From an uncultured Nostocoides sp. (GTDB lineage Bacteria > Actinomycetota > Actinomycetes > Actinomycetales > Dermatophilaceae): a stretch of 55,016 nt of DNA. Of this stretch, positions 43,540 through 53,463 are shown one piece after another. A model generated the notes under the pieces. That model was not told the origin of the DNA. It worked only from the letters and a program-made list of their open reading frames with translations, and did not search any database. How positions within the stretch are numbered: the stretch's first letter is position 1; every line of letters starts with the position of its first letter. The translations under genes and the position numbers were made by a program. The stretch is taken from assembly GCA_937873315.1 (NCBI GenBank), contig CALMQX010000039.1:1-55016 (forward strand), read 5' to 3'.

Positions 43540-44664
43540 TCACGTCGTGGCGTCCAGGGCCTGTGCCCGGAGCTTGCGACGCGCAGCCGCCCCCGCGCCG
43601 ACCACCATCAGCGCTGCGGCGCCATAGAAGAACCACACCACCCACGGCTGCCGTCCGCGAGCGTGCACCACGCTCCCATCAGGGCGGGCCACCCAATACA
43701 CGTCGTGTCCGTGAACGGCGACCTGCACGTGGTCTCCCCTGGTGAGGAATACGGAGCGATCGAAGAGGCCGTTGACTCGCCGAGTGTCATCAATCTCGAA
43801 ATAGACCAGCTGGTAGGTGCCCCCACGCCGCTGAGACTTCACCACCTGGGGACCGACCACGGCCGGATACACCTGAGCGCAGGGCTGCACCACGCCGGGG
43901 GCACACAGGCGTTCCTGAGCGCGCATGTCCTGAACCCCGTGTGTGCGCATGCCGAATCCAACGAGACCGACCGCTATCGCTACGGTGACGACAGGTCCCC
44001 ACCACGACCGCACCCGCGTGCGCAGGCCCGGGTCAATCCTGGACCGGATTCGTCCAGCGAAGAGCGCCAGGGTCCCGAGGACCAGCGGCGTCAAGAACCA
44101 CCAACCGCTCAGTACGCGCCACATCCCCATCGACACAGAGAGCACAAAGCCCAACCACGTCGCCACGGCCACAGTGGGCGGCATGACCTGTTGCCCTCGG
44201 CCGCGGAATATCGTGATGGACCACCACGCCCACGCAGCGCCCCAGAGGCCCAGGCCAAGGACCGTGAGCAGTCGCACCGACAGCGCCACGGTGGTCCACT
44301 CGCCCCTGGGGACAATCTCATTGCTCGACTCGACCGCCGCCAGTTCATCATCGACGCTCCAAGCGCGCACCTGGGTGCCGCGAGCGGACAGCAGCGCGGA
44401 GTCGCCGGGGAGGAAATCGCCCTCTGGCCCGGCTCCTTGGGCATCTCGCACCGACCACGTCTGAAGGCGATCGTCTCGGATCTCCCAGCCACCGACGAGG
44501 CGGCCGGTCACCTCCTGGGCACGACAGGCGGTGGCACATCCGCGCACCTCGAGCGACTGCCCGACTTCACGCACAAAGACAACTCCGAAGTAGAGCGCTG
44601 CACCGAGGATGGATACGGCAGCCAGCGCAAAGGCCCACCGCGCCTTCCGCGCTTCCTGACCCAT
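43540..44664 (-). CDS. Uncharacterised multi-pass membrane protein
   Basis: 374 residues. Hydrophobic segments: WAFALAAVSILGAALYFGVVFV (N terminus), LSVRLLTVLGLGLWGAAWAWWSI, PPTVAVATWLGFVLSV, GWWFLTPLVLGTLALFAG, WGPVVTVAIAVGLVGFGM, and WVVWFFYGAAALMVVGAGAAARR. Two soluble outer loops: one with a Cys pair (GCATACRAQ) near residue 42 and one with CAPGVVQPCAQVYPAVVG near 255. Both look like duplicated beta modules (LFDRSVFLTRGDHVQVAVHGHDVYW versus LLSARGTQVRAWSVDDE). I do not recognise the family. It stands between ilvB and the divergent DCC gene. Confidence 0.65.
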   Translation of the reverse strand: MGQEARKARWAFALAAVSILGAALYFGVVFVREVGQSLEVRGCATACRAQEVTGRLVGGWEIRDDRLQTWSVRDAQGAGPEGDFLPGDSALLSARGTQVRAWSVDDELAAVESSNEIVPRGEWTTVALSVRLLTVLGLGLWGAAWAWWSITIFRGRGQQVMPPTVAVATWLGFVLSVSMGMWRVLSGWWFLTPLVLGTLALFAGRIRSRIDPGLRTRVRSWWGPVVTVAIAVGLVGFGMRTHGVQDMRAQERLCAPGVVQPCAQVYPAVVGPQVVKSQRRGGTYQLVYFEIDDTRRVNGLFDRSVFLTRGDHVQVAVHGHDVYWVARPDGSVVHARGRQPWVVWFFYGAAALMVVGAGAAARRKLRAQALDATT

Positions 44665-44711
44665 CAGCCCTCGCTCCTCGCCGGTCGCTCAAAGAGGAGC
44701 AGAATACGGGT

Positions 44712-45125
44712 ATGCCGCGCGCGCTGGTGCTGTATGACCCGGATTGCGGGTTCTGCACGCGCACAGCGCATCAGGTGGGGCGCTGGCACCGAGGGATCGA
44801 CATCGAGCCGATCACTGCCCGCCGCCTGCGCGAGCACGGCATCGATCCGGGCCGGGCCGAGCGCGAAATGCCTTATGTCGCACCCGATGGATCAATCGCG
44901 TATGGCCATCGGGCCTGGGCCGGCATCCTGCGGGCCGGCCCCTGGCCAGCCCGGATCCTGGGTCGCGCCATGACCGCTCCGGGGCTCGATCGACTCTCCG
45001 CCTCGGTGTATCGCTGGGTGGCGGAGCACCGCGAGATCCTGCCTGGTGGCAACCCCTCGTGCGCCCTGCCCGCGTCCGAGCCGGAAGCGTCAGGGAACCC
45101 GCCGAACCGCCCCATCCGAGGCTGA
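44712..45125 (+). CDS. DCC-family thiol-disulfide oxidoreductase-like protein (DUF393)
   Basis: 137 residues with the family signature [12 protein letters not shown] (residues 8-19; D-x-x-C-x-x-C), then a [20 protein letters not shown] segment and a C-terminal [14 protein letters not shown]. Thioredoxin-like fold is expected; partners unknown. The last 36 bp overlap the 3' end of the convergent ilvD, and the C-terminal tail there ([16 protein letters not shown]) looks unstructured. Confidence 0.85.
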   Translation: MPRALVLYDPDCGFCTRTAHQVGRWHRGIDIEPITARRLREHGIDPGRAEREMPYVAPDGSIAYGHRAWAGILRAGPWPARILGRAMTAPGLDRLSASVYRWVAEHREILPGGNPSCALPASEPEASGNPPNRPIRG

Positions 45126-46934
45126 GGTCGCCATTGAGGCATAGGCCCGAAGCGCCGCCGAGATCGGGCGGTCTCGGTTGACCGGGGTCCACGGGTTCTC
45201 GCGCGCCTCTTGCTTTGCCCGCCGCTCGGCGAGCACCTCATCGTCAACCGCGAGATGAATCCGCCGATTCGGGATGTCGATCTCGATCAGGTCGCCGTCC
45301 TCCACCAACGCGATGAGGCCGCCCGAGGCCGCCTCGGGCGAGACGTGCCCAATGCTCAGACCGGAGGTACCACCGGAGAACCGACCGTCGGTGATGAGGG
45401 CGCACTGTTGGCCCAAGCCACGGCCCTTCAGGAAGGAGGTTGGGTAGAGCATCTCCTGCATCCCCGGCCCACCCTTGGGTCCTTCGTAGCGGATGACGAC
45501 CACGTCGCCCGCAACCACGACCTTGTTCAAGATGCCCTCCACCGCATCATCTTGAGACTCAAAGACCCGGGCCGGGCCACTGAACGTCCAGACCGACTCC
45601 GGTACTCCCGCGGTCTTCACCACGCAGCCGTGTTCCGCGATATTGCCCGAGAGCACGGCCAGGCCGCCATCCGCCGTGTACGCATGCTCGACACTGCGGA
45701 TACAGCCCTTCTCGGCGTCGGTGTCCAGGCTGGCCCAGCGGTTGGCCGTCGAGAACGGCTCGGTCGTGCGGACTCCTCCAGGGGCCGCGCCGAACAGGGT
45801 CATAGCCGCCTCGCTGGCGGCGCCGCCACGAATGTCCCACTCCCCCAGCCACTGCGACAGCGTGGGCGAGTGCACGGCCCAGACGTCACGCTCGAGCAGT
45901 CCGCCACGGTCAAGTTCCCCCAGGATGGCCGGTATGCCGCCAGCCCGGTGGACATCTTCCATGTGGTACTGCTGGCTATTGGGGGCCACCTTAGAGACGC
46001 AGGGAACCCGGCGTGAGATCGCGTCGATCTCCTCAATGGAGAAGTCCAGTTCGGCCTCGCGCGCGGCAGCGAGCAGGTGCAACACGGTGTTGGTCGAGCC
46101 GCCCATCGCGACGTCGAGCGCAACGGCATTGCGGAACGCCTTGTCGCTGGCGACGGCCCGCGGCAGCACCGAGTCGTCATCGCCGTCGTAGTAGCGAGCG
46201 CACAGGTCGACGATGAGCGTGCCTGCCTCGACGAAGAGGTCCTTGCGCGCCGCGTGAGTCGCCAAGGTGGAGCCATTGCCAGGCAGCGACAGGCCGATCG
46301 CCTCGGTGAGACAGTTCATCGAATTAGCCGTGAACATGCCCGAGCAGGAGCCGCAGGTCGGGCACGCCGAGCGCTCGATCCGGTCGAGTTGGTCATCACT
46401 CACGGCGTCATTGGAGGCCGCGATCATCGCGTCGATGAGGTCAAGCTTGGAGTGCACGATCCCGTCGATGGCCTCGGTCTTGCCCGCCTCCATGGGACCG
46501 CCGGAGACAAAGACGGTCGGGATGTTCAGACGCAGCGCGGCCATGAGCATGCCGGGCGTGATCTTGTCGCAGTTGGAGATGCACACCAGGGCGTCCGCGC
46601 AGTGCGCATTGACCATGTACTCGACGGCGTCCGCGATCAGCTCACGGCTCGGCAGGGAGTAGAGCATCCCGCTGTGCCCCATGGCGATGCCGTCGTCAAC
46701 CGCGATGGTGTTGAACTCCCGGCCGACCCCACCAGCCTCGGCCACCGCCCCGGCCACGAGCTGGCCTAGATCCTTGAGGTGGACGTGACCCGGCACGAAC
46801 TGCGTGAAGCTATTGGCGATCGCGACGATCGGTTTGCCGAAGTCGTCGTCGGTCATGCCCGTGGCGCGCCACAGGGCACGCGCCCCGGCCATGGTGCGGC
46901 CGTGCGTGGATGTGCGGGACCTCAGTTGCGGCAT
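45090..46934 (-). CDS. ilvD: Dihydroxy-acid dehydratase
   Basis: 614 residues, Fe-S dehydratase giving the keto acids of Val and Ile. Cluster ligands in [15 protein letters not shown] and [19 protein letters not shown]. Other blocks: [67 protein letters not shown], and the C-terminal [24 protein letters not shown]. The start ATG 46934 matches family N termini. A monocistronic-looking gene some kilobases from ilvBNC. Confidence 0.98.
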   Translation of the reverse strand: MPQLRSRTSTHGRTMAGARALWRATGMTDDDFGKPIVAIANSFTQFVPGHVHLKDLGQLVAGAVAEAGGVGREFNTIAVDDGIAMGHSGMLYSLPSRELIADAVEYMVNAHCADALVCISNCDKITPGMLMAALRLNIPTVFVSGGPMEAGKTEAIDGIVHSKLDLIDAMIAASNDAVSDDQLDRIERSACPTCGSCSGMFTANSMNCLTEAIGLSLPGNGSTLATHAARKDLFVEAGTLIVDLCARYYDGDDDSVLPRAVASDKAFRNAVALDVAMGGSTNTVLHLLAAAREAELDFSIEEIDAISRRVPCVSKVAPNSQQYHMEDVHRAGGIPAILGELDRGGLLERDVWAVHSPTLSQWLGEWDIRGGAASEAAMTLFGAAPGGVRTTEPFSTANRWASLDTDAEKGCIRSVEHAYTADGGLAVLSGNIAEHGCVVKTAGVPESVWTFSGPARVFESQDDAVEGILNKVVVAGDVVVIRYEGPKGGPGMQEMLYPTSFLKGRGLGQQCALITDGRFSGGTSGLSIGHVSPEAASGGLIALVEDGDLIEIDIPNRRIHLAVDDEVLAERRAKQEARENPWTPVNRDRPISAALRAYASMATSASDGAVRRVP

Positions 46935-46988
46935 ACCGCCATGGTCGCATGCCGCTCGGGGGGATTCGCCTGCCGTCTCGTGCCGTGG

Positions 46989-47516
46989 TTAGTCGAGCGT
47001 GGTGAGGTGGAAGCGGGTGAGCGTGGCGTCCCCGGCACCCAGGTCGCGCCAGTGGCCCTGATATGTCAGGACTGCCATGCCGCAGGGTGGAAAGCCCTCG
47101 GCCAAGACCCGATGGGCGGCAGCCGAGCCTTCGCCATCGGCCAAGACACTGGTCAGGGCCGGGATTCCCGGGGCATGCCCGACCACCATGACGACGTTGG
47201 CGTCCTCGTCGGCCTCCCGCAGCACGGCCAGAATGGCCTCGGGCGAGGCGTTATAGAGCTGCCGGAGATGATGGACTTCGGCCTCGGGGCAGCCGCCGGC
47301 CCACAGGCCTTCGGCCGTCTGACGCGCGCGGGCGGCGGTGGAGCACAGTGCCTCGTCAACACCGATGCCATGCTCGTGAAGCCAGCGGCCAGCCTCCTCC
47401 GCCTGGGCCGCCCCCCTCTCGGTGAGCTCCCGCTCGTGATCGCCGTCCGGGCTTCGATCCACGGCCTCGGCATGGCGAACGAGGATGAGGGTGCGGTCCT
47501 CGGCTGCGGTAGTCAT
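46989..47516 (-). CDS. SixA-type phosphohistidine phosphatase family protein
   Basis: 175 residues of the histidine phosphatase (phosphoglycerate-mutase-like) superfamily. RHG-like motif LILVRHAEAVDRSP at the N terminus, the Arg in CSTAARARQTAEGL, and the second His in VMVVGHAPGIPAL. It is short and single-domain, as in SixA, which removes phosphate from protein histidines. Its target here is unknown. ATG 47516 places the motif at residue 9; an upstream frame is unlikely to be translated. Divergent from the DUF937 gene. Confidence 0.88.
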   Translation of the reverse strand: MTTAAEDRTLILVRHAEAVDRSPDGDHERELTERGAAQAEEAGRWLHEHGIGVDEALCSTAARARQTAEGLWAGGCPEAEVHHLRQLYNASPEAILAVLREADEDANVVMVVGHAPGIPALTSVLADGEGSAAAHRVLAEGFPPCGMAVLTYQGHWRDLGAGDATLTRFHLTTLD

Positions 47517-47628
47517 AAACCGATACTGCTCCGCCGGACCAGCAATGTCACCCCCAAGGGGGAACTGGTGGGTAAGTTTGGCCCATAAGGCGCGCGCCCG
47601 CGTCGCCGCCACCGACGGAAGGTGACCC

Positions 47629-48369
47629 ATGTCCGCATACGACGACATCCTCAGCGCGCTGCCGCTGGACCAGTTGGCCGACCAACTCGGCGCCTCGCCG
47701 GACGAGGTTGCTGCGGCCAGCCAAGCTGTCTTGCCGGCCCTCTTTGGCGGGCTCGAGGCGAACGCTCAGGATGGCGGCTCCCGGTCCATCCTGGAGGCCC
47801 TCGGGCAGCACGACACCGACCTGCTCTCGGGCGGGATCGACCTGGGGGCCATCGACCAGCAGGATGGTGCGGCGATTGCGTCGCACATCTTTGGCGACCA
47901 GCAGGACCAGGTCATCAACCAGCTCGGCGGCATGCAGCTTGGCTCGGGCAGCAGCATCGGTGGCACCTTGATCCGCAAGCTCATTCCGATCCTCGCGCCG
48001 ATCGTGCTCTCCTACATCGCCAACCAGGTCCTCGGCCGTATGGGCGGCGGGTCTGCCGGTGGTTCGGCCGGTGGTTCGGGCAGCTCGGGTGGTTCCGGTG
48101 GTGGCCTGGGCGACATCCTTGGCCAGATCCTCGGTGGCGGCCAGGCCCAGGCGCCGACGCAGTCCGCTCCCGAGCCCTCGCTGCCGACCGGTGGTAGTGC
48201 GGCCGGTACCCCCGGATCGCTCGATGACCTGCTCAAGGACGTGCTCGGTGGCGCCACCGGTAGTGGCTCCACCACGCAGGCGCAGGCACCGACGCAGGCT
48301 CAGGCGCCCAGCGCGGGCAGCATCATCACCGACATTCTGGGCGGGCTGCTGGGCGGCGGGCGTCGCTGA
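47629..48369 (+). CDS. DUF937 (YidB-like) protein
   Basis: 246 residues. The N-terminal helical part (MSAYDDILSALPLDQLADQLGASPDEVAAASQAVLPALFGGLEANAQD) and GGTLIRKLIPILAPIVLSYIANQVLGRM are typical of DUF937. Gly/Ser-rich and Gln/Ala/Pro-rich linkers separate three short repeats of the form LGDILGQILGGG / LDDLLKDVLGGA / ITDILGGLLGGG, which look like repeated amphipathic helices. Function unknown. The start has GGAAGG 8 nt upstream. Followed 11 bp later by a repeat element. Confidence 0.88.
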   Translation: MSAYDDILSALPLDQLADQLGASPDEVAAASQAVLPALFGGLEANAQDGGSRSILEALGQHDTDLLSGGIDLGAIDQQDGAAIASHIFGDQQDQVINQLGGMQLGSGSSIGGTLIRKLIPILAPIVLSYIANQVLGRMGGGSAGGSAGGSGSSGGSGGGLGDILGQILGGGQAQAPTQSAPEPSLPTGGSAAGTPGSLDDLLKDVLGGATGSGSTTQAQAPTQAQAPSAGSIITDILGGLLGGGRR

Positions 48370-48380
48370 CCCCTCGCGTC

Positions 48381-48474
48381 CCACTTTTCCTCTGCTTGGT
48401 GAGGTTTCCGCGCCGCGGCATACGTTATTGCGTATGCCGCGGCCCTTTTTGCGCACCAAGCAGAGGAAAAGTGG
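48381..48474. repeat. Dispersed repeat family B, inverted pair
   Basis: Perfect 21-bp outer arms (48381-48401 and 48454-48474, ending CCAAGCAGAGGAAAAGTGG). Between them is a second perfect hairpin CCGCGGCATACG / CGTATGCCGCGG around TTATTG (48413-48442), followed by CCCTTTTT. The right half, from 48417, matches the copy at 18727-18784 in order and spacing. The inner hairpin with T-run may act as the terminator of the DUF937 gene. Confidence 0.85.
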
Positions 48475-48547
48475 TGCAGGTGGTGCGTGAGGGGAATGTG
48501 GTGCGTGAGGGGAAAGTGGCGCGGTGGGGCAAAAGTGGCGTGGCGTG
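48461..48547 (+). repeat. Degenerate tandem repeats next to family B
   Basis: Four imperfect units of about 18 bp, consensus GTGAGGGGAAAGTGGYGC, begin within the right arm of the family B element and run toward the gatB stop. No gene is seen in 48370-48569. Confidence 0.65.
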
Positions 48548-48569
48548 GGGCAATCCGCGAGGGGCGGAG

Positions 48570-50096
48570 TCAGGAACCTAGCCGCGCCATGATGACCTCG
48601 CGGGCAGCAGCGGCATCGCCCTGACCGCGCATCTCCCGCATGACCTGGCCGATGAGCGCACCCACGGCCTGGACCTTGCCTTCCCGAATCTTCTGTGCCA
48701 CATCGGGATTCGCCGCGATCACTGCATCCACGGCGGCCTCGAGCGCGCCACTGTCGCGGACCAACTGCAGACCACGAGCATCGGCAACCTGGGTCGGCGA
48801 GCCCTCGCCAGCCAGCACACCCTCCCAAACCTGCCGGGCCATCGCGTCGTTGAGGCGGCCACTGGTCACCAGGCCCTCAAGCTCGGCGACCTGGGCCGGG
48901 GTCACGGCGAGCTGTGCGGCATAGGTCGGCACATCGACGCCTTCACCATTAGCCCGACGAGCGATCTCGCCCGACCACCACTTGCGCGCGGCCGAGGCCG
49001 ACGCCCCCGCCGCCACGGTCTCCTCGATGAGGTCCAGTAGCCCCGCATTAATGGCATCGCGCATCTCCAGATCGGAGAAGCCGTATGCCGCCTGCAGCCG
49101 CTTGCGCCGTTGCGCCGGGGGCTCGGGCAGCGAGGCCCGCAGTGCCTCGACGGCCTCCTCCGTGGGAGCCACCGGCACCAGATCGGGCTCGGGGAAATAC
49201 CGGTAGTCTTCGGCGTCGGACTTGATCCGACCAGCCGTGGTCAGGCCCGTGTCCTCGTGCCAGTGACGGGTCTCCTGAACGATCGATCCGCCCGAGGCGA
49301 GCACGGCAGCATGCCGCTGCATTTCGTACCGCACGGCCCGCTCAACCGAGCGCAGCGAGTTGACATTCTTGGTTTCGGTACGGGTGCCGAGCTTCTCAGT
49401 TCCCTTGGGGCGCAAGGACACATTGACATCGCATCGCATGGAGCCCTGCTCCATCTTGACGTCCGAGACATCGAGCGCACGTAGCAGATCCCGCAGCGTG
49501 GCGACATAGGCTCGCGCGATCTCCGGCGCCCGCTCCCCCGCCCCGAACATCGGCTTGGTCACGATCTCGATGAGCGGAATACCGGCGCGGTTGTAGTCCA
49601 CGAGGCTGTGGGTCGCGCCGTGAATTCGCCCGGTCGCGCCACCCACGTGCAGCGACTTGCCGGTGTCCTCCTCCATGTGCGCCCGTTCGATCTCGACGCG
49701 GTAGACCGTGCCGTCCTCCAACTCGACGTCGAGATGCCCACCAAAAGCGATCGGCTCGTCGTACTGCGAGGTCTGGAAGTTCTTGGGCATGTCCGGATAG
49801 AAGTAGTTCTTGCGGGCGAACCGGCACCACGGCGCGATCTCACAGTTCAGCGCTAGGCCGATCCTGATCGCCGACTCCACGCCCTTCTCGTTGACCACCG
49901 GCAGCGCCCCCGGCAGCCCGAGACACACCGGGCAGACCTGGGTGTTGGGGTCGGCGCCGAAGGTCGTCGGACACCCGCAGAACATCTTGGTCGCGGTGCC
50001 GAGTTCGACGTGGACCTCCAGACCCATCACCGGCTCGTATGCCGCCAACGTCTCGTCCCAGCCGAGGATGGCATCGGTGCTGGTCGTGGTGCTCAT
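48570..50096 (-). CDS. gatB: Asp/Glu-tRNA amidotransferase subunit B
   Basis: 508 residues. The GatB cradle domain has [49 protein letters not shown] (Cys motif for zinc) and [14 protein letters not shown], then [33 protein letters not shown] and [15 protein letters not shown]-like text. The C-terminal YqeY-like tail (about 400-508) binds tRNA. Its ATG overlaps the gatA stop (ATGA). Converts Glu-tRNA-Gln (and Asp-tRNA-Asn) to the amide with GatA and GatC. Confidence 0.98.
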   Translation of the reverse strand: MSTTTSTDAILGWDETLAAYEPVMGLEVHVELGTATKMFCGCPTTFGADPNTQVCPVCLGLPGALPVVNEKGVESAIRIGLALNCEIAPWCRFARKNYFYPDMPKNFQTSQYDEPIAFGGHLDVELEDGTVYRVEIERAHMEEDTGKSLHVGGATGRIHGATHSLVDYNRAGIPLIEIVTKPMFGAGERAPEIARAYVATLRDLLRALDVSDVKMEQGSMRCDVNVSLRPKGTEKLGTRTETKNVNSLRSVERAVRYEMQRHAAVLASGGSIVQETRHWHEDTGLTTAGRIKSDAEDYRYFPEPDLVPVAPTEEAVEALRASLPEPPAQRRKRLQAAYGFSDLEMRDAINAGLLDLIEETVAAGASASAARKWWSGEIARRANGEGVDVPTYAAQLAVTPAQVAELEGLVTSGRLNDAMARQVWEGVLAGEGSPTQVADARGLQLVRDSGALEAAVDAVIAANPDVAQKIREGKVQAVGALIGQVMREMRGQGDAAAAREVIMARLGS

Positions 50097-51616
50097 CGGG
50101 CGACCTCCGAGGTCGGGAGCGCGGGCGCTCGGTCGAGCAGCTGTCCGCCCCAGGCGGCGGTGAGTCGGGCTTCGAGAGCCGAGCCCACGGCATACAACCG
50201 CTCATCGGCCATCGCGGGGGCGAGGATCTGGAAGCCGGTCGGCAGCCCATCCTCGGGAGCCAAGCCACTGGGCAGCGACATGCCAGGAACGCCCGCCAGA
50301 TTCGCCGGGATGGTCGCGATGTCATTGAGGTACATCGCCATCGGGTCATCGAGTTTGTCGCCCAGCTGGAATGCCGTGGTGGGTGCGGTCGGGCTGACCA
50401 GGACATCAGCGCTCTGGAAGGCCTTCGCGAAATCGTCGGCGATCAGGCGACGCGCCTTCTGAGCCGAGCCGTAGTACGCGTCGTAATAGCCGCTGGAGAG
50501 CGCATACGTGCCCAGGATGATCCGGCGCTTGACCTCATCGCCGAAGCCGGCGTCGCGGGTGGCCGCCATGACCTGCTCGGCGCTGGCGTCTTCGAGACCC
50601 TCCGGCCACACGCGCAGGCCGTAGCGCATGGCGTCAAACTTGGCCAGATTGCTGCTCGCCTCACTGGGGAGGATGAGGTAGTACGCGGCTAGCGCATACG
50701 TGAAGCTCGCGCACGAGACCTCGACCACCTCCGCGCCGGCATCCACCAGATGCGCGACCGCCTCATCGAAGCGTTGCTGCACCCCGGCCTGGAAGCCCTC
50801 ACCGGTCAGCTCCCGCACGATCCCGATCCGCATTCCGCGGACATCGGCGCGCTGCGCGGCGGTCACGCAAGCCGGCACCGGGGCATCGATCGAGGTCGAG
50901 TCCAGTGGGTCGTGGCCGGCGATGACCTCGTGCAGGAGTGCGGTGTCCAGCACCGTCCGCGCGCATGGGCCGGCTTGGTCAAGCGAGGAGGCGAGAGCCA
51001 CCAGGCCATAGCGCGAGACCCCGCCATAGGTGGGCTTGGTGCCGCAGGTGCCGGTCACGGCGGCCGGCTGCCGGATCGAGCCACCGGTGTCGGTCCCGAT
51101 CGCCAAGGGCGCCTGGAAGGACGCGATCACCGAGGACGAGCCACCACCCGAGCCGCCCGGGATCCGCTCCAGATCCCAGGGGTTGTGGGACGGGCCGTAT
51201 GCCGAGTGCTCCGTGGAGGAGCCCATGGCGAACTCATCCATATTGGTCTTGCCGAGGATCGGCATACCGGCGGCCTTGATCCGCGAGACCAGCGTCGCGT
51301 CATAGGGCGGCACCCAACCTTCAAGGATGCGCGAGCCGCAGGTCGTCGGCAGGCCGGCGGTGGCCATGACGTCCTTGACGGCGATCGGCACACCGGCCAG
51401 GCGGTGCAGATCGCGGCCCTGGGCACGGGCCGCGTCGACCACATCCGCGGCGGCGAGGGCGCCCTCGGCGTCGACGTGCAGGTAGGAGTGCACCGCACCA
51501 TCCACCGCAGCCGTGCGGTCCAGGTGCGCCTGGGTGAGTTCACGCGCACTCACCTCGCGCGCAGTGAGGGCATCGGCCATGGCTGCTGCGGTCAGTTTGA
51601 CCAGTTCGCTTGTCAC
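50093..51616 (-). CDS. gatA: Asp/Glu-tRNA amidotransferase subunit A
   Basis: 507 residues, the amidase that frees ammonia from glutamine. Catalytic Ser-cisSer-Lys triad: [21 protein letters not shown] (Lys) and [45 protein letters not shown] (both Ser). Start GTG 51616, 23 bp after gatC. Middle gene of gatCAB. Confidence 0.98.
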   Translation of the reverse strand: MTSELVKLTAAAMADALTAREVSARELTQAHLDRTAAVDGAVHSYLHVDAEGALAAADVVDAARAQGRDLHRLAGVPIAVKDVMATAGLPTTCGSRILEGWVPPYDATLVSRIKAAGMPILGKTNMDEFAMGSSTEHSAYGPSHNPWDLERIPGGSGGGSSSVIASFQAPLAIGTDTGGSIRQPAAVTGTCGTKPTYGGVSRYGLVALASSLDQAGPCARTVLDTALLHEVIAGHDPLDSTSIDAPVPACVTAAQRADVRGMRIGIVRELTGEGFQAGVQQRFDEAVAHLVDAGAEVVEVSCASFTYALAAYYLILPSEASSNLAKFDAMRYGLRVWPEGLEDASAEQVMAATRDAGFGDEVKRRIILGTYALSSGYYDAYYGSAQKARRLIADDFAKAFQSADVLVSPTAPTTAFQLGDKLDDPMAMYLNDIATIPANLAGVPGMSLPSGLAPEDGLPTGFQILAPAMADERLYAVGSALEARLTAAWGGQLLDRAPALPTSEVAR

Positions 51617-51639
51617 AGGTGTCTCTTCGTCTCGTCAGG

Positions 51640-51936
51640 TCAGTCTTCGTCGAGGATGCGCGGCACCGAGAAGCGCTGCTCGTCGACCTCGGGGGCGCCG
51701 GCGAGCGCCTGCTGCGGGCTGAGGGAGGGGCGCACCACGTCCGGTCGGGTCACATTGACCAGCGGCATGGGATGGCTCATCGGCTCGACGTTGCCGATCG
51801 GCGCCTGCTGGACGGTCGCCACGGACTCCAGGATCACGGCCAACTCGCCGACCATCTTGTCGAGTTCAGCGTCGGAGAGGTCGATGCGGGCGAGCATCGC
51901 GAGGTGCGCGACATCGTCGCGGGTCAGGTCCGGCAT
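51640..51936 (-). CDS. gatC: Asp/Glu-tRNA amidotransferase subunit C
   Basis: 98 residues: LTRDDVAHLAMLARIDLSDAELDKMVGELAVILESVATVQ (helical belt) and the extended part MSHPMPLVNVTRPDVVRPSLSPQQALAGAPEVDEQRFSVPRIL, which wraps around GatA. ATG 51936 follows a TAGACT box by 7 nt, with no ribosome binding site. First gene of the gatCAB operon. Confidence 0.97.
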   Translation of the reverse strand: MPDLTRDDVAHLAMLARIDLSDAELDKMVGELAVILESVATVQQAPIGNVEPMSHPMPLVNVTRPDVVRPSLSPQQALAGAPEVDEQRFSVPRILDED

Positions 51937-51943
51937 GGGCACC

Positions 51944-51949
51944 AGTCTA
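51944..51949 (-). promoter_or_regulatory. Leaderless-type -10 box of gatCAB
   Basis: TAGACT, 7 nt upstream of ATG 51936. Confidence 0.5.
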
Positions 51950-52103
51950 TGGGCGCGAGCCCCGGGCGGCAGTTCCCCTCGCGGGTCGGGATGGCGCCGC
52001 CAACACGCACAGCCGACCCACAGTCACCCCAAGGGCCGGGGACAAGCCAGGCCGCGAGAGTCCTATCGACAGCACCGCACCGACACGCACCAGGAGCCCT
52101 CAG

Positions 52104-52694
52104 ATGCACCCCGCACTCATCGCCGCCGATATCGCCGCCATCACCATGCTGGTGTTTGGCATCTTCCTCCCTCGGCACCAGCGACGCGAGCTGGTCGTCG
52201 CCTACCTCACCGTCAATGTGGGGGTGCTCGCGGTCGCCGCCACCCTGGGCGCCAACTCCGCCCTCTCCGCCGGCCTGGGACTGGGCCTGTTCGGGGTGCT
52301 CTCGATCATCCGGCTGCGGTCCTTTGAACTGACCCAGACCGAGGTCGCGTACTACTTCGCGGCGCTCGCCCTCGGCCTGCTCGCTGGCCTCGGCGCCAGC
52401 AGCGCCCTCTGGATCGGCATCTTCATGGCGTTGCTGCTCGGCGCCATCTGGATCGGCGACCACCCGCGATTCGTCAAGCGGACCACCAGCCAGGTCCTCA
52501 TCCTGGACCGAGCGCACACCGACGCCACCTCGGTACGGGCGCACGCCGAGCGCGTGCTCGGAGGGGCCATTCACGAGGTCACTGTCATCAAGACCGATCT
52601 GGTCAATGACACCACCCAGATCAGCGTCCGATACACCCCCCAGTCGTATGCCGATCGCACCCAGAGCATCCAGAACGTCGAAGTCGCTTCATGA
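52104..52694 (+). CDS. DUF4956 membrane protein
   Basis: 196 residues. Four hydrophobic helices at residues about 3-100 (IAADIAAITMLVFGIFL, VVAYLTVNVGVLAVAATLG, LSAGLGLGLFGVLSIIRLRS, VAYYFAALALGLLAG, IGIFMALLLGAIWIG), then a cytoplasmic alpha/beta domain (TSQVLILDRAHTDATSVRAHAERVL, VIKTDLVNDTTQISVRY). The conserved GLFGVLSIIRLRS segment is typical of DUF4956, which is regularly linked to a VTC-domain gene. The next gene begins inside its stop (ATGA). Confidence 0.9.
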   Translation: MHPALIAADIAAITMLVFGIFLPRHQRRELVVAYLTVNVGVLAVAATLGANSALSAGLGLGLFGVLSIIRLRSFELTQTEVAYYFAALALGLLAGLGASSALWIGIFMALLLGAIWIGDHPRFVKRTTSQVLILDRAHTDATSVRAHAERVLGGAIHEVTVIKTDLVNDTTQISVRYTPQSYADRTQSIQNVEVAS

Positions 52695-53446
52695 CCACCG
52701 CGACGCTGGACCGCCTCCCCGCGATCTCTCTCGACGACCTGATCGCCCAAGCCCCGGCCCTAACGCGGATCGATCGCAAGTACCTGGTCCCCGAGTCCCT
52801 GGTAGCTCGCCTGCTCGGCGACCTGGACTCCTCGGCCCGGATCTTGGAGATCGACGGCGAGCGCGAGTTCGCCTACCGCTCACTGTATTTCGACACCCCG
52901 ACCCTGATCAGCTTCCGCGGCGCGGGACAGCGGCGCCGGCGCCGGTTCAAGGTCCGGATCCGCACCTACGTCGCCTCCGGCGAGAGCTACCTCGAGGTCA
53001 AGACCCGCGGACCTCGCGGGGCGACGGTCAAGGAGCGCGAACCGTATGCCGCGACCGGGCACCTTGATCGGTGGGGCCGCTCATACCTCGAGGATCGCTT
53101 CGAGAATGCCGGCGTCACGACCCCGGTCAGCGCACTGGAGCCGGTCCTGCTCACGGCATACCGGCGAGCAACGCTGAGTCTGGGCGCGGACCGAGCCACC
53201 ATCGACACCGACCTGTCCTGGGCACGGCCCAGCGGCCTGGCCCTGGCCACTTCGGGCCTGGCGGTCATCGAGACCAAGGCCGGATCCACCCCCACGGCCC
53301 TGGACCGACTGCTCTGGCGGCAGGGACACCGGCCCCTGCGCATGAGCAAGTACGGCACCGGCCTCGCCTTGCTGCACCCCGACCTGCCTCACCTGAAGTG
53401 GCACCGCACCATCACCTCCCACCTCGCGAACCACCTCGCGGCCTGA
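52691..53446 (+). CDS. VTC-domain polyphosphate-polymerase-like protein
   Basis: 251 residues of the VTC/CYTH-like triphosphate-tunnel fold. Basic and acidic tunnel residues: TRIDRKYLVPE, YRSLYFDTPTL, RRRRFKVRIRTY (many Arg/Lys), ESYLEVKTRGPRG, AYRRATL and LAVIETKAGSTP (Glu metal ligand). In yeast VTC4 this fold makes polyphosphate from ATP; bacterial VTC proteins are less known. ATGA overlap with the DUF4956 gene. 17 bp upstream of the beta-helix lipoprotein gene. Confidence 0.9.
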   Translation: MTTATLDRLPAISLDDLIAQAPALTRIDRKYLVPESLVARLLGDLDSSARILEIDGEREFAYRSLYFDTPTLISFRGAGQRRRRRFKVRIRTYVASGESYLEVKTRGPRGATVKEREPYAATGHLDRWGRSYLEDRFENAGVTTPVSALEPVLLTAYRRATLSLGADRATIDTDLSWARPSGLALATSGLAVIETKAGSTPTALDRLLWRQGHRPLRMSKYGTGLALLHPDLPHLKWHRTITSHLANHLAA

Positions 53447-53463
53447 GCACGAAAGGACCCACC

